64,000 nt of DNA from Streptomyces lasiicapitis (GTDB lineage: Bacteria; Actinomycetota; Actinomycetes; Streptomycetales; Streptomycetaceae). The stretch is taken from assembly GCF_014646335.1 (NCBI RefSeq), contig NZ_BMNG01000004.1:562638-626637 (forward strand), read 5' to 3'. The translations under genes were made by a program, and so were the position numbers. Each line of letters begins with the position of its first letter. The stretch's first letter is position 1. The notes below the pieces were generated by a model that was given only the letters and a program-made list of their open reading frames with translations, was not told the DNA's origin and made no database searches. This document shows positions 1-11,600 of this stretch, in pieces.

Positions 1-777
1 GGCATGGTCGACCAGTACCCGAACCCGTCGGGCAAGTCCCCCGACATCAACACCCAGTGGCCGTGGGTGAAGGACAAGTGGGGCGACGCCAAGCCCGAGG
101 TCGTCATGAAGAACGGCGACGCCGGCCCCAACTACGAGAAGATCGCGGCCCTGCGGCCCGACCTGATCATCGCGGTGTACTCCGAGATCGACAAGGCCGC
201 CTACGACAAGCTCTCCAAGATCGCTCCGACGGTCGGCCGCACCAAGGCGGAGAAGGAGCCCTTCAGCGCTCCGTGGCAGGACAACGCGGTGCACATCGGC
301 AAGGCGCTCGGCCAGGAGGACAAGGCCGAGAAGCTCGTGGACGGCATCCAGGCCAAGCTCGACAAGGCCAAGAAGGACCACCCCGAGTTCGCCAAGCAGA
401 CCGCCGTCCCGCTGTCCTGGTACAAGGACTCGGTCGCGCCGTTCACCACCACCGACGTACGCGGACGCCTGGTGACGGGCATCGGCTTCAAGGGCCAGAA
501 GAAGATCGACGAGGTCGCGGACGGCAAGTTCTTCACCGTGCTTTCGCCTGAGCGCATCGACCTGGTCGACGTCGACCACCTCTTCGTCATCAACGACAAG
601 GCCGACCAGGAAGCCCTGAAGAAGTTCAAGTTGTTCACCAACTTGAAGGCGGTCAAGAAGGGCAACGTGTCCTACCTGCTGGACAGCGAGGGCCCGGCGG
701 TCGGCGCGGCGATGTCCCAGGGCACGCTGCTCTCCCTGCCGTACGCGATCGACGAGCTCGTCAAGTCGGTCGACTAG
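1..777 (+). CDS. cchF: Iron-siderophore ABC transporter substrate-binding protein, 5' end cut by window (CchF-like)
   Basis: Open reading frame entering from the left edge in frame 1; the signal peptide, lipobox and true start lie outside. The visible 258 residues show the FecB/BtuF-type fold of periplasmic siderophore receptors: an early AALRPDLIIAV segment, a long linker helix rich in Lys/Ala around residues 95-130, and a late GPAVGAAMSQGTLLSLPYAIDEL segment. In a Gram-positive cell it would be a lipoprotein that captures ferric coelichelin for the CchCDE importer, which should lie to the left. The stop codon is two bases before the start of cchG, so it is cotranscribed with the exporter and the NRPS. 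The family is secure; the ligand is inferred from the cluster. Confidence 0.85.
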   Translation, partial: GMVDQYPNPSGKSPDINTQWPWVKDKWGDAKPEVVMKNGDAGPNYEKIAALRPDLIIAVYSEIDKAAYDKLSKIAPTVGRTKAEKEPFSAPWQDNAVHIGKALGQEDKAEKLVDGIQAKLDKAKKDHPEFAKQTAVPLSWYKDSVAPFTTTDVRGRLVTGIGFKGQKKIDEVADGKFFTVLSPERIDLVDVDHLFVINDKADQEALKKFKLFTNLKAVKKGNVSYLLDSEGPAVGAAMSQGTLLSLPYAIDELVKSVD

Positions 778-779
778 GT

Positions 780-2570
780 GTGAGCACGACGGAAACACGC
801 GTCGCCCCGGCAACGCTGCACACGGCGACCGGCCGCGAGGCCACCCGCTGGGTCACCGCACACTGCCGGGAGAAGCCCTGGCTGACCGCGGCCACCGTGC
901 TCAGCACGGTGGCCGGGGCGGCGCTCCAGGTACTCCCGGTGCTCCTGCTAGGCCGCGTGGTCGACGCGGTCGTCGACGGCGAATCGCGCTCGGTCCTGGT
1001 GACCGTAGGGGTGTTGATGGCCGCCGCCGCGCTGCTCGGCGCGGCGGCCACCGCGGTGTCGACCTATCTGATCGGACGCCTCGGCGCGGACCTGCTCGCC
1101 CAACTGCGGGAAGCAGCCGTCCGCGCGGTGCTCGGCATGCCGAGCTCACGCATCGAGCAGGTCGGCCGAGGGGACGTCCTGTCCCGGGTCGGTGACGACG
1201 TGGCCGTGCTGTCCAAGGGCATCCGCACGGCCATCCCCACGGTGTTCTCCGCGGGCGTCCTGGTCTTCATCGCCACGGTCGGCATGTTCGGCCTCGACTG
1301 GCGGCTCGGTCTCGCGGGCGCCGCCGCGCTGCCCGCGTACGCGCTGGCCCTGCGCTGGTACCTGCCCCGGTCCGCACCGCTCTACCGCAAGCAGCGGGTG
1401 GCCCAGGCCGACCGCGCGCAGGCGCTGATCAGCGGTCTCAACGGGATCGACACGGTCCGGGCGTACCGCCTGGAGGACACCTTCCGCGAGAAGGTCACAG
1501 ATGAGTCCTGGCGGGTGCGCAACTACGGCATCGAGGTGTTCCGGTTCTTCGGGCGCTTCGTCGGCAGGGAGAACCGCGCCGAGTTCATCGGGCTCGTCCT
1601 GATCCTCGTCGTGGGATACGCCCTGTTGGAGGCCGATGCCGCCACGCTCGGCGAGGTGTCGGCGGCACCCCTGATGTTCCACCGGCTCTTCACGCCGCTG
1701 GGCGCCATCATGTTCACCTTCGACGAGGCACAGAAGTCGGGCGCGAGCCTGACCCGCCTCGTGGGTGTGCTGGGGGAGGACGCCGAGGACCGCCTGGTGG
1801 GCGACGCGACGGTCGAGGCGGCGGACACCTCCGCGGCCTACCCGGTCACGGTGCGGGGGCTGACCTTCAGCTATCCCGACACCGAGGAACCGGTCCTGAA
1901 GGACGTCGACTTGACGATCCCCGCAGGCGGCTCGCTCGCCCTGGTCGGCGCCACCGGCGCGGGCAAGACCACGCTGGCCGCGCTGATCGCCGGCATCGGC
2001 ACCCCGCAGGCCGGATCGGTGCGCGTCGGCTCGACCGACCTCGCCGGTCTGGACGAGGCCGGGGCGCGGGCCCTGGTGAGCATCCTGACGCAGGAGACCC
2101 ATGTGTTCTCCGGCACGCTCGCCGACGACCTGCGGCTCGCCGCGCCGGACGCCACCGACGCCGAACTGCTCGACGCCCTGCGCACGGTCCGCGCCGACGG
2201 CTGGGTCGACGCCCTGCCCGACGGCCTGAACACCATGGTCGGCGAGGGCGGCGAACGCCTGGACGTCACCAAGGTCGCCCATATCGCCCTGGCCCGGCTC
2301 GTGTTGGGCCGGGCGCCGGTGGTGGTCCTCGACGAGTCGACCGCGGAGGCCGGCAGCGAGGGCGCCGCCGAACTGGAGCGTGCCGTGCTCGCCGCGTGCG
2401 CGGGCCGCACCACGTTGTTCGTGGCGCACCGGCTCACCCAGGCGATGGCGGCCGACCGGATCGCCGTGCTCGACGCGGGCCGCGTCGTGGAACAAGGCAC
2501 CCACGACGAACTCGTGGCGCTCGGCGGCCGGTACGCACGACTGTGGCGAGCCTGGCGAGAAGGCAGTTAG
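780..2570 (+). CDS. cchG: ABC exporter half-transporter with intact ATP-binding motifs (CchG-like)
   Basis: Type IV ABC exporter of 596 residues: about six membrane segments (residues 25-310), then a nucleotide-binding domain. Start is GTG, two bases after the cchF stop, with no clear ribosome site, so translational coupling is likely. Walker A GATGAGKTT (residues 390-398), the Q-loop in LTQETHVF, Walker B VVVLDE (D518, E519) and the H-loop VAHRL (H550) are all canonical. The ABC signature is not: LSGGQ is replaced by LDVTK at residue 494. Its partner CchI has the opposite pattern, so the two probably form a heterodimer exporting apo-coelichelin. In S. coelicolor cchG and cchI flank cchH in the same way. 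Confidence 0.88.
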   Translation: MSTTETRVAPATLHTATGREATRWVTAHCREKPWLTAATVLSTVAGAALQVLPVLLLGRVVDAVVDGESRSVLVTVGVLMAAAALLGAAATAVSTYLIGRLGADLLAQLREAAVRAVLGMPSSRIEQVGRGDVLSRVGDDVAVLSKGIRTAIPTVFSAGVLVFIATVGMFGLDWRLGLAGAAALPAYALALRWYLPRSAPLYRKQRVAQADRAQALISGLNGIDTVRAYRLEDTFREKVTDESWRVRNYGIEVFRFFGRFVGRENRAEFIGLVLILVVGYALLEADAATLGEVSAAPLMFHRLFTPLGAIMFTFDEAQKSGASLTRLVGVLGEDAEDRLVGDATVEAADTSAAYPVTVRGLTFSYPDTEEPVLKDVDLTIPAGGSLALVGATGAGKTTLAALIAGIGTPQAGSVRVGSTDLAGLDEAGARALVSILTQETHVFSGTLADDLRLAAPDATDAELLDALRTVRADGWVDALPDGLNTMVGEGGERLDVTKVAHIALARLVLGRAPVVVLDESTAEAGSEGAAELERAVLAACAGRTTLFVAHRLTQAMAADRIAVLDAGRVVEQGTHDELVALGGRYARLWRAWREGS

Positions 2571-2585
2571 GTAAACCTTAGTAAG
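2567..2585. promoter_or_regulatory. Weak iron-box-like sequence before cchH
   Basis: TTAGGTAAACCTTAGTAAG matches about 11 of 19 positions of the DmdR/DtxR iron box TTAGGTTAGGCTAACCTAA; the left half is perfect and the right half poor. It overlaps a separate short palindrome, ACCTTA-G-TAAGGT. It lies at the 3' end of cchG, just before the NRPS. It could give cchH its own iron-controlled promoter, or be a chance remnant. Confidence 0.35.
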
Positions 2586-2627
2586 GTGGGACTGCTTAGG
2601 TCCTTGGAAGGAAATGCTGAGTCTCCG

Positions 2628-5600
2628 ATGATGGAATCGCCCGCTCGTCTCGTACTGCTCTCTCCCGCGCGCCTGGCCGACGTACGCCGGCGAGCGGGCG
2701 CCTCCTCCGGCTACTCGGACAGGACCATCACCGAAGCCTGCGCCATCGGCCTCGCCTACTGGGCGACGGGCCACACCCCCGACGGCATCGACCTCACCCC
2801 CGGCACGCTCTTCGCCGACGTGCTCGGGTGGGTCGACAACGGCGGCGCGGGGCCCGGCGATTGGCAGGTCGGCGCGGACGACCGCAGCATCACCGTCCCG
2901 GACGGCGTCGAGCAGGCCGACGCGCAGCTCGCCCTCGACGACCTCGCCGACTTCCCGGACCGCCCCATCGGCACCATCAGCCCGTCCAGCGTGGCGGCCC
3001 GGCTCGCCGCCCTGGCCGAGTGGAACGACACCGCGACCGACCGGGTCCGCCCGACCATCGTGGAGATGTTCCGCGAGCAGGCGCGCAACCGCCCCGACGC
3101 CGTCGCGATCGTCGACGAGCACCGGTCGCTGACCTACCGTCAGGCAGCCGAGCTCTCCAGCCAGTTGGCCCACCACCTGATCGCGCGCGGGCTCACCGCC
3201 GAGCAGGTCGTCGGCATCTCGCTCGGCCGCTCCGCCGAGATGGTCGTCGGGCTCCTCGGCGTGCTCCAGGCGGGCGGCGCGTTCGTGCCCCTCGACCCGC
3301 AGTGGCCCGCCGCGCGCCGCGCCGTCGTCATCGACGACGCCCGCGTCGTGCTGCAGCTCAACGACTCCGGCGCGCACGACCCGAGCGAACCCGAAGCCGT
3401 CGCCGTCGACCTCGACGACTGGAAGTTCGCCTCCCTCCCGGCCGAGGGCACCGGCATCACCGCCCCCGGCAACGCCCTCGCGTACGTCATCTTCACGTCC
3501 GGTTCGACCGGGCGGCCCAAGGGCGCGATGATCCGGCACGAGGCGATCAGCGAGCGCCTGCTGTGGCAGGTCGACGAGATCCTCCACTTCGGCCACGACG
3601 ACGCGTCGCTGTTCAAGGCCCCGCTGTCCTTCGACATCTCCATCAACGAGATCTTCCTGCCGCTGGTCAGCGGCGGCCGCCTCGTGGTCCTGCGGCCCGG
3701 CGGTGAACGTGACCCGCACCACCTGCTGAGCGTCATCGCCGAGCAGCGCGTCACCTTCACGTACCTGGTGTCGTCCATGCTGGACGTACTCCTGGAGATC
3801 GCGGGCGACTCCGGACGCCTGGACAGCCTGCGGCACGTGTGGTGCGGCGGTGAGGTGCTTACCCCGGAGCTGTACGAGCGGTTCCGCACCCGCCTCGACA
3901 TCCCCATGTACCACGGCTACGGCCCCGCCGAGACGACCATCGGCGTCTCGCACGTCATCTACCGCGGCGAGGCAGAGCGCCTGTCGACGTCGATCGGCAA
4001 GGCCAACCCCAACACCCAGCTGTACGTCCTCGACGACGAGCTGCGTCCGGTGCCCGTCGGCGTCGGCGGCGAGCTGTACGCGGGCGGGTTCCTGCTGGGG
4101 CGCGGGTACGTCAACGCGCCCGGCCTCACGGCTTCCCGGTTCGTGGCGAATCCTTTCGCCGCGGACGGCTCCCGGCTCTACCGCACCGGTGACCTGGCGC
4201 GGTTCGCCCCCGACGGCTCCCTGGACTTCCTCGGCCGCGCCGACAACCAGATCAAGATCCGCGGCATGCGCCTGGAGATCGAGGACGTCGAGGCCGGTCT
4301 CGCCGAGCACCCGGACGTACGCCACACCTGTGTCGTCGCCAAGAAGAACGCCGCGGGCGGCACCTACCTCGTGGGGTACGTCATCCCGGCCGCCGGGAGC
4401 GAGGACCTGCGGGCGGACGACGTCAAGGCGTGGGCCGGCGAGCACATGGTCGAGTACATGGTGCCCGCCCACCTCGTCGTCCTCACCGAGTTCCCGCTCA
4501 CCGCGAACGGCAAGGTCGACCGGAAGGCACTGCCCGAGCCCGTGATCGGGACGGGCGCCCTCGTCGCGCCCGCCACCGAGAACGAGCGCGTGGTGTGCGC
4601 GGCCGTCGCGGCCCTCCTCCAACTCGACGAAGTCGGCGCCGACCAGGACTTCTTCCAGCTCGGCGGCGACAGCATCCTCGCGATATCCCTGCTGAGCGCG
4701 CTGCGCGACGCGGGCCTCTACGTCACCGCGCGGCAGATCTTCACCAACAGCGTCCTGGGCGCCCTCGCCGCGGCGGCCAGCCGCGAGGACGTCGCCGCCG
4801 TGGACCACGCCGACACCGCCACCGGCACCGTCGTCGGCTCGCCCATCGTGCAGTGGCTCGGCGAGACCACGGACGCCATCGACGGCTTCGTGCAGTCGGT
4901 CGTCCTGAACACCCCGGCGGACCTGACCGCCGACGCCCTCGACGGCATCCTCGCCGCCCTGGTCGCGCGGCACGACATGCTGCGCGCCAAGCTGGTGCGC
5001 GGCGACCGCTGGAGCTTCGACATCCCCGAGGCCCGTGCCACCGCGGCGGCGGGCCGCGCCTTCACCGGCTGGCAGGAGAGCGACCGGCCGCTCGACGAGT
5101 GCGTCGCGCTCGCCACCGAAGGACTCGACCCGGCCGACGGCACGATGCTGCGCGCCGTCTGGCGCCGCGAGGCACGACAGCTCGTCGTGGTCGTCCACCA
5201 CGTGGTGATCGACGGCGTGTCCTGGCGGGTCCTCATGGACGACCTGGCCACGGCCTGGCGGCAGTTCACCGCGGGCGAGCCGATCGAACTGCCCCCGGTG
5301 GGCACGTCGTTCCGGCGCTGGACGCAGCTCCTCGGCCGCGCCGAGTTCGACGCGGACCGCGCCTACTTCCAGCGGCCCCTGCCGGGAGCGGACCAGCCGG
5401 TGGGCAGGCGAGCCCTGTCCGAGGCCGACACCGTCGCCGGGGAGCGGATACGCACCGTCTCCGTCGGCCCCGAGGTCACGGCCGCGCTGCTCGGCGAGAT
5501 ACCCGCGAAGTTCCACGCGGGCGTCAACGACGTACTCCTCACCGCGCTCGCCGTCACCCTCGCCCGGTGGCGCCGCGACCTCGGCCAGGACCAGACGTTC

Positions 5601-8600
5601 GCGCACATCGAGCTGGAGGGCCACGGCCGCGAGGGGCGGTTCGTGGCGGGCGCCGCCGGTTTCGAGCCGGAGCTCTCGCGGACCGTGGGCTGGTTCACCA
5701 CCCTGTTCCCGGTGACCGTGGACCCCGGTGCCGCGACGGGGCTGTCCGCCCCCGCGTACCTGGCCGCCGCGCTCAAGGCGGTCAAGGAAGACCTCGCCCG
5801 GGTGCCGAGCAACGGCGTCTCCTACGGCGCCCTGCGCTACCTCACCGACACCGAATTCGACGCGCCCGCGCCGCAGGTCCTCTTCAACTACCTGGGCCGC
5901 TTCGACGCGGGCTCGCCCGGGGACTGGCAACTCGCGGGTGCCACCGGGCAGTTGGGCGAGAAGCGCGACCCGAGGATGCGCCTTCCGCGCGCCCTGGAGT
6001 TCAACGCGATCGCCGAGCCCGCCGCGAGCGGCTCGGCGGGCGAGTACGAACTGGTCACCACCATCTCCTGGCCCGACGGGATGTTCTCCGACGAGGACAT
6101 CACGACGATCGGCGCGTACTTCCGCCAGACCCTCGCCGCTCTCGCCGCGCTCGACGGCGGCGGCCACACCCCCAGCGACTTCCCCCTGGTCCCGCTCACG
6201 CAGGCCGACGTCGACGCCCTCGACGGACCGGCGCTGCGGGACATCCTGCCGCTGACCCCGCTGCAGGAGGGCCTGTACTTCCACTCGGTCTTCGACGACG
6301 ACTCGGCGGGCGCCTACGTCGAGCAGCAACTCCTCACCCTGGAAGGCGAGGTGGACGCCGACCGCCTCGCGACGGCGGCCACCCGGCTGCTCACGCTGTA
6401 CCCGAACCTGGCCGCGCGCTTCGTGGCCCTCGCCGACGGTCGCGTGGTCTCCGTCCTCGACAGCGGTGTCGAGGCACCCTTCACCACCCTCGACCGCCCC
6501 GGCATCACCGACGCCGAGATACGCGAGTACGCCGAGACCGACCGGCGCGCCGGGTTCGACCTGGCCACCGGGCCGCTGATGCGCTGCACGCTGATCCGCG
6601 CGGGCTCCGGCCGCAACGTGTTGGTGCAGACCGTGCACCACATCATCGCCGACGGCTGGTCGGTGCCCCCGATGCTCCGCGCGCTCCTCGCCGAGTACCA
6701 CGCGCCGGGCACCGTCTACCCGCTCGGCGGCTTCCCGGACTACGTGCGCTGGCTCGCCGAACGCGACGACGACGAGAGCGACCGAGTGTGGGGCGACGAG
6801 CTCGCCGAGCTGCCCGGCTCCTCGCTGGTCGCCGAGGGGCACACCCCCTCCGACCGGTTCGCCGACATCGCCGTGGCACCGGAGCACGACATCGACGCGG
6901 CCGTCCGCTCGGCCGGTGTGCCGCTGAGCGTGGCCGTGCACAGTGCCTGGGCGGTCACCCTCGGCGGCATCCTGCACGGCGAGGACGTCGTGTTCGGCTC
7001 CACCGTGTCCGGGCGCGACGCGGACGTGCCCGGCATCGAGGACATGGTGGGCCTGTTCATCAACACCATTCCCGTACGCGCCCGTTGGGCCGCAGACACG
7101 ACGGCGCGCGACCTGCTCGCCTCGGTGCGGGCCCACCAGAGCGCGGTCCTTCCGCACCAGCACGTCTCGCTCGCGAGGATCGGCCGCCAGATCGGCGCCG
7201 GTTCCCTGTTCGACACCCTGGTGGTCTTCGACGTCGCGACCGACGTGGCCGCGCTCCGCGGCCCCGGCCACGACCTCGTCATCTCCGACATCGTCAACGA
7301 GGGCGCCCCGCACTACCCGTTGACGCTTGTGGTCGAGCGCGCCCTCGACGGCAGTCCGCCCCGCGGCGGAGCCGCGAATCTACGCTTCAACCTGATCTAC
7401 GACGGCGAGCTGCTGCGCGAGGCGAGCGCCCAGGCGATCCTGGACACGTTCACCAAGACCCTCACCGGCCTGCTCGCCCGCCCGGACGCCCTGGTCGACG
7501 ACCTGGCGCGCGAGGGCGACCGGAGCCCCGCGCCGATCACCCCGACCACCCTGGCCGGACTCTTCGACGCCGCCGCGCACCGCGACCCGGCCGCCACCGC
7601 CGTCACCCAGTGCGCCCTCGACGGCGGCACCCGGTCCCTGACGTACGGCGAACTGGCCGCCGCGAAGGACGAGTTGGCCTCGGCCCTGCGCGCGGCCGGG
7701 GTCGCCCCCGGGAAGCGGGTCGCCGTCGCCGCCCCGCGCTCCCTCGAACAGGTCGTCGCCCTGGTCGCGATCGTCAGCGCGGGTGGCGCGTACGTGCCGC
7801 TCGACCTGGCGTACCCGGACGAGCGCCTCGAATACATCCTCGCCGACGCCGCTCCGCAGGTCGTCCTCGTGGACGGCGAGCAGCGGGAACGGTTCACGGA
7901 CCTGCTCGCCCGGGCGGGCGTTTCTGCGCGTGTCCTTGTGCAGGGGGAGGAGCTGCCGCAGGCAGCCGAGCAGTCGCTGGACGTGGCCGACTGGCACGAC
8001 CCCGCGTACGTCATCTACACCTCCGGATCGACCGGCCGCCCCAAGGGCGTCGTCGTCCCGCACTCCAGCGTGGTGACGCTGCTCGCCAACACCCGGCCGG
8101 ACATGGGCTTCGGCCCCGACGACGTATGGGTGCAGTTCCACTCGTACTCCTTCGACTTCGCGGTCTGGGAGCTGTGGGGCGCGCTGGCGCACGGCGGCGA
8201 GCTGCTGCTTCCGGAGTACGGCCTCACCCGCTCCCCGGTCGACTTCCACCGCCTGGTCCGCGAGCGCGGCGTGACCGTGCTCAACCAGACGCCGTCGGCG
8301 TTCTACCAGTTCATCGAGGCCGACCGGCACGCCGGTGAGCCCGTCACCGCGCTGCGCCGCGTCATCTTCGGCGGCGAGGCGCTCGACCTCGGGCGGCTGC
8401 GCGGCTGGGTCGAGCGGCACGGCACCGGCACGCCCGAGCTGGTCAACATGTACGGCATCACCGAGACCACCGTGCACGTCACCCATCGGGTGCTGACGGA
8501 CGACGACTTCGGCCTCGGCGAGGTCGCCCCTGCTGACGTCAGCCCGATCGGCGGCCCCATCCCCGGTCTGGCCACCTACCTGCTCGACGACCGGCTCCGG

Positions 8601-11600
8601 CCGGTGCCGCCGGGCCGCGTCGGTGCCATCTACGTCTCCGGTGACCAGGTGTCGCTGGGCTACCTGGGCCGCCCCGGCCTCACCGCGGGTCGGTTCGTGG
8701 CCGACCCGTTCGCGGCCGACGGCTCCCGCATGTACCACACGGGCGACCTCGCCCGCCGCACCCTCGACGGCGAGCTCGAGTTCGCCGGGCGTGCCGACGA
8801 CCAGGTCCAACTCAAGGGATTCCGGATCGAGTTGGGCGAGGTCGAGGCCGCGGTCAGGGAGCTCGACGGTGTCGTCGATGTGGCCGTCACCGTGGCGGAG
8901 ACAGGCGACCACCTCGTCGCGCACGTGGTGGGCCGGACGCCCGATGATTTCGCGGCCCTGCTGTCCACGACCCTGCCCGTGCACATGGTGCCGGGCCGGG
9001 TGCTGACGACCGAAGCCCTCCCCCTGACGGTCAACGGCAAGCTGGACCGCAAGGCATTGACTGCCCGCGCGGCACAGGACGACGTACAGGCGGACTCCCT
9101 TAGGGGCGCGGGGCTGCATCGATTTGCGGCTCCGCCGCGGGGCGCGACCAGCCCCCACCGCCCCGCAGGTGAATCACTGCCCTCCCACCGGAGCCACCTC
9201 GACGTCCTCGTCGAAATCTTCGCCAACACCCTGCCCGGCGCAGCCGTAGACGCCGACACAGACTTCTTCACCGCCGGAGGCGACAGCATCGTCGCCATCA
9301 CCCTGATCAACCGCGCCAGGGCCCTCGGCCTGACCATCGCACCCCGGGACGTGTTCCTGTTCAGGACGCCTCGCGGGCTCGCGGAAGAACTGGGCACGCG
9401 CGCCCCGCAGGCCGCGCCCACCACACCGGCAGTACGCCACGAGGACGGCCCCCTCGCCCCGACCCCGATCATCCTGCGCCAGCGCGAACTGGGCGGCTCG
9501 CTCGACCGGTTCGCCCAGGCCAGGACGCTGACGGCACCCGAAGGCGCGGGCTTCGCCGACGTGGAGCGCGCGGCGAACGCCGTCGTGGCCGCGCACCCGG
9601 CGCTCCGGCTGCGGCTGCGCGTCGAGCACGGCGTGTGGGCGCTGCGTACGGAACCCGCCCGCGAGGTCACCGTCGTCCGCGCGAACGCGACCGACGCCAC
9701 GGCTGTGGCGAACGAGGCCGCCGGACGGCTCGACCCCGAGTCCGGGGACGTCGTCGCGTTCTCGTGGCTGGAGGCGAGCCGGACCCTGGTCGTCACCGTG
9801 CACCACCTCGCCGTCGACGCGGTGTCCTGGCTCGTCCTCCTCGACGACCTGGCCACCGCCATGGGCGGGGCGGACCTGGCGCCGCCGACCACGTCGTACG
9901 CCGAGTACGCGGAGGCGCTCACGCTCAAGTCGGCCCAGACGATCGACGACCTCGGGCACTGGGTCAGCACCCTGGACGCCCCCGCGCTGCTCCCCGCCGT
10001 CGACGGTCTGCGCGAGACCACCGTCGTATCCCCGACCACCATCACCGACCGCGTCACCCGCACCGCCCCCACCGCACTCGGCATCGGCCTCACCGAATTG
10101 CTGTGCGGCGCGCTGCGCACCGCGCTGACGCACATCCAGCCGTCGCCCACCGACCTCGCGGTCGAGTTGGAGCGGCACGGCCGGGTCCCGGTCGAGGAGC
10201 ACCACGACTACACGCGTACGGTCGGCTGGTTCACCTCCATCGCGCCCGTGCGGCTCACCGCGCACACCGACCCCGTCGCGGCGGCGCGCGAGATCACCGA
10301 ACGCCAGCCGGACGAGAGCGCCCACGTCGCGTACGGACAACTCAGGTACCTCAACCCGCAGACGGCCCCGCTGCTCACCGCCCGCCCGCAGGTGCTCTTC
10401 AACTACCTCGGCCGGGGCAGCGAGTCCCAGGCGCTGCACCTCACCGGCGGCGACCAGGGCAGCCCGTACGCCGTCGAGGTCAACGCGTGGATCGACGCCG
10501 ACACCAACAAGCTGCACACGGCGTTCACGCTCGCCGACGGCATCCCCGACGCGATCACCGAGCACTGGCGCAGCGCGCTGGAGAGCATCGCGGACACCGC
10601 CGGGACGGCCGAGCGCACGGCGCCGGTCACGCCGCTCCAGCGGGGCCTGTTCTTCCAGGCCCAGATGGCGGGCCAGGCCGGACACTACGTCGCGCAGAGC
10701 TACTTCACCTTCGACCGGCGTCTGGACGTCGACGCGCTCGCCGGGGCGATGTCGTACGTGATGTGGCGGCACCCGGTCGTCGGCGCGGGCTTCGCCACCG
10801 ACGACGACGGCAACCCGGTCCAGGTCCTCAAGGCGGCGGGCCGGCGGGTCGACGTCCGCACGGTCGAACTGACCACGGACGCCGAGGTCGAGGCACTGCG
10901 CACCCAGGACCGGGACACGGGCTTCGACCCGGCCGAGCCGCCGCTGATCCGCCTCACCGTCGTGCGGCTGCCCGACGGCCGCGACGGACTGCTGCTCAGC
11001 TACCACCTGCTGCTTTGGGACGGCTGGTCCCGCGAGATCGTGCTGCGGGACCTGTTCGACGCGTACCAGGCCAATCTCGCGGGCGAACCGCACGACCCGA
11101 CCCCGGCCACGCCGAGCTTCGAGGACTACGCACGGGCGCTCGCCGCCAAGGACCCGGCTGTGTCGGAACGCTTCTGGGCGGACCACCTGGCCGCGCTCCA
11201 GGGCCCGACGCTGCTCGCGGGACCGACGCCGACCGTGTCGGACGAGCTGCCGACCGCTCTCGTACACACGCTGTCCGCCGAACAGTCGGACCTGCTGCGG
11301 GAGGCGGCCAAGGCGCACGGCGTCACCCTGAACTCGGTGCTCACCGGCGCGTTCGGCCTGCTGCTCGGCGCGCACACCGGCCGCAGCGACGCCGTGTTCG
11401 GCGTGACCGTCTCCGGCCGTGACGGCGAGGGCCTGGCCGACATCGTCGGCGTGCTCCTCAACACCGTGCCGATGTGGACGCGGGCACGGCCCGACGACAC
11501 CGTCGGCGACTACCTGTCGGCCGTGCAGACGGCCCGGGTCGAGGCGATGGAGCACGAGCACCTCGGCCTCGGCGAGATCCAGCGGGCCAGCGGGCACGAC

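Noticed and set aside
2614..2631. Five-codon mini-frame MLSLR ending in TGATG at the cchH start, possible leader peptide
   Set aside because: Its putative ribosome site is only two bases before the ATG, too close; probably chance.
1146..7313. Very long minus-strand open frame (about 2055 codons) opposite cchG and cchH
   Set aside because: Antisense shadow of GC-rich genes: Val/Arg/Gly/Ala-rich composition, no domain, and the plus strand carries clear exporter and NRPS motifs.
4430..8338. Arg-rich plus-strand frame of about 1300 codons
   Set aside because: Out-of-frame reading of cchH; repetitive Arg/Pro composition.
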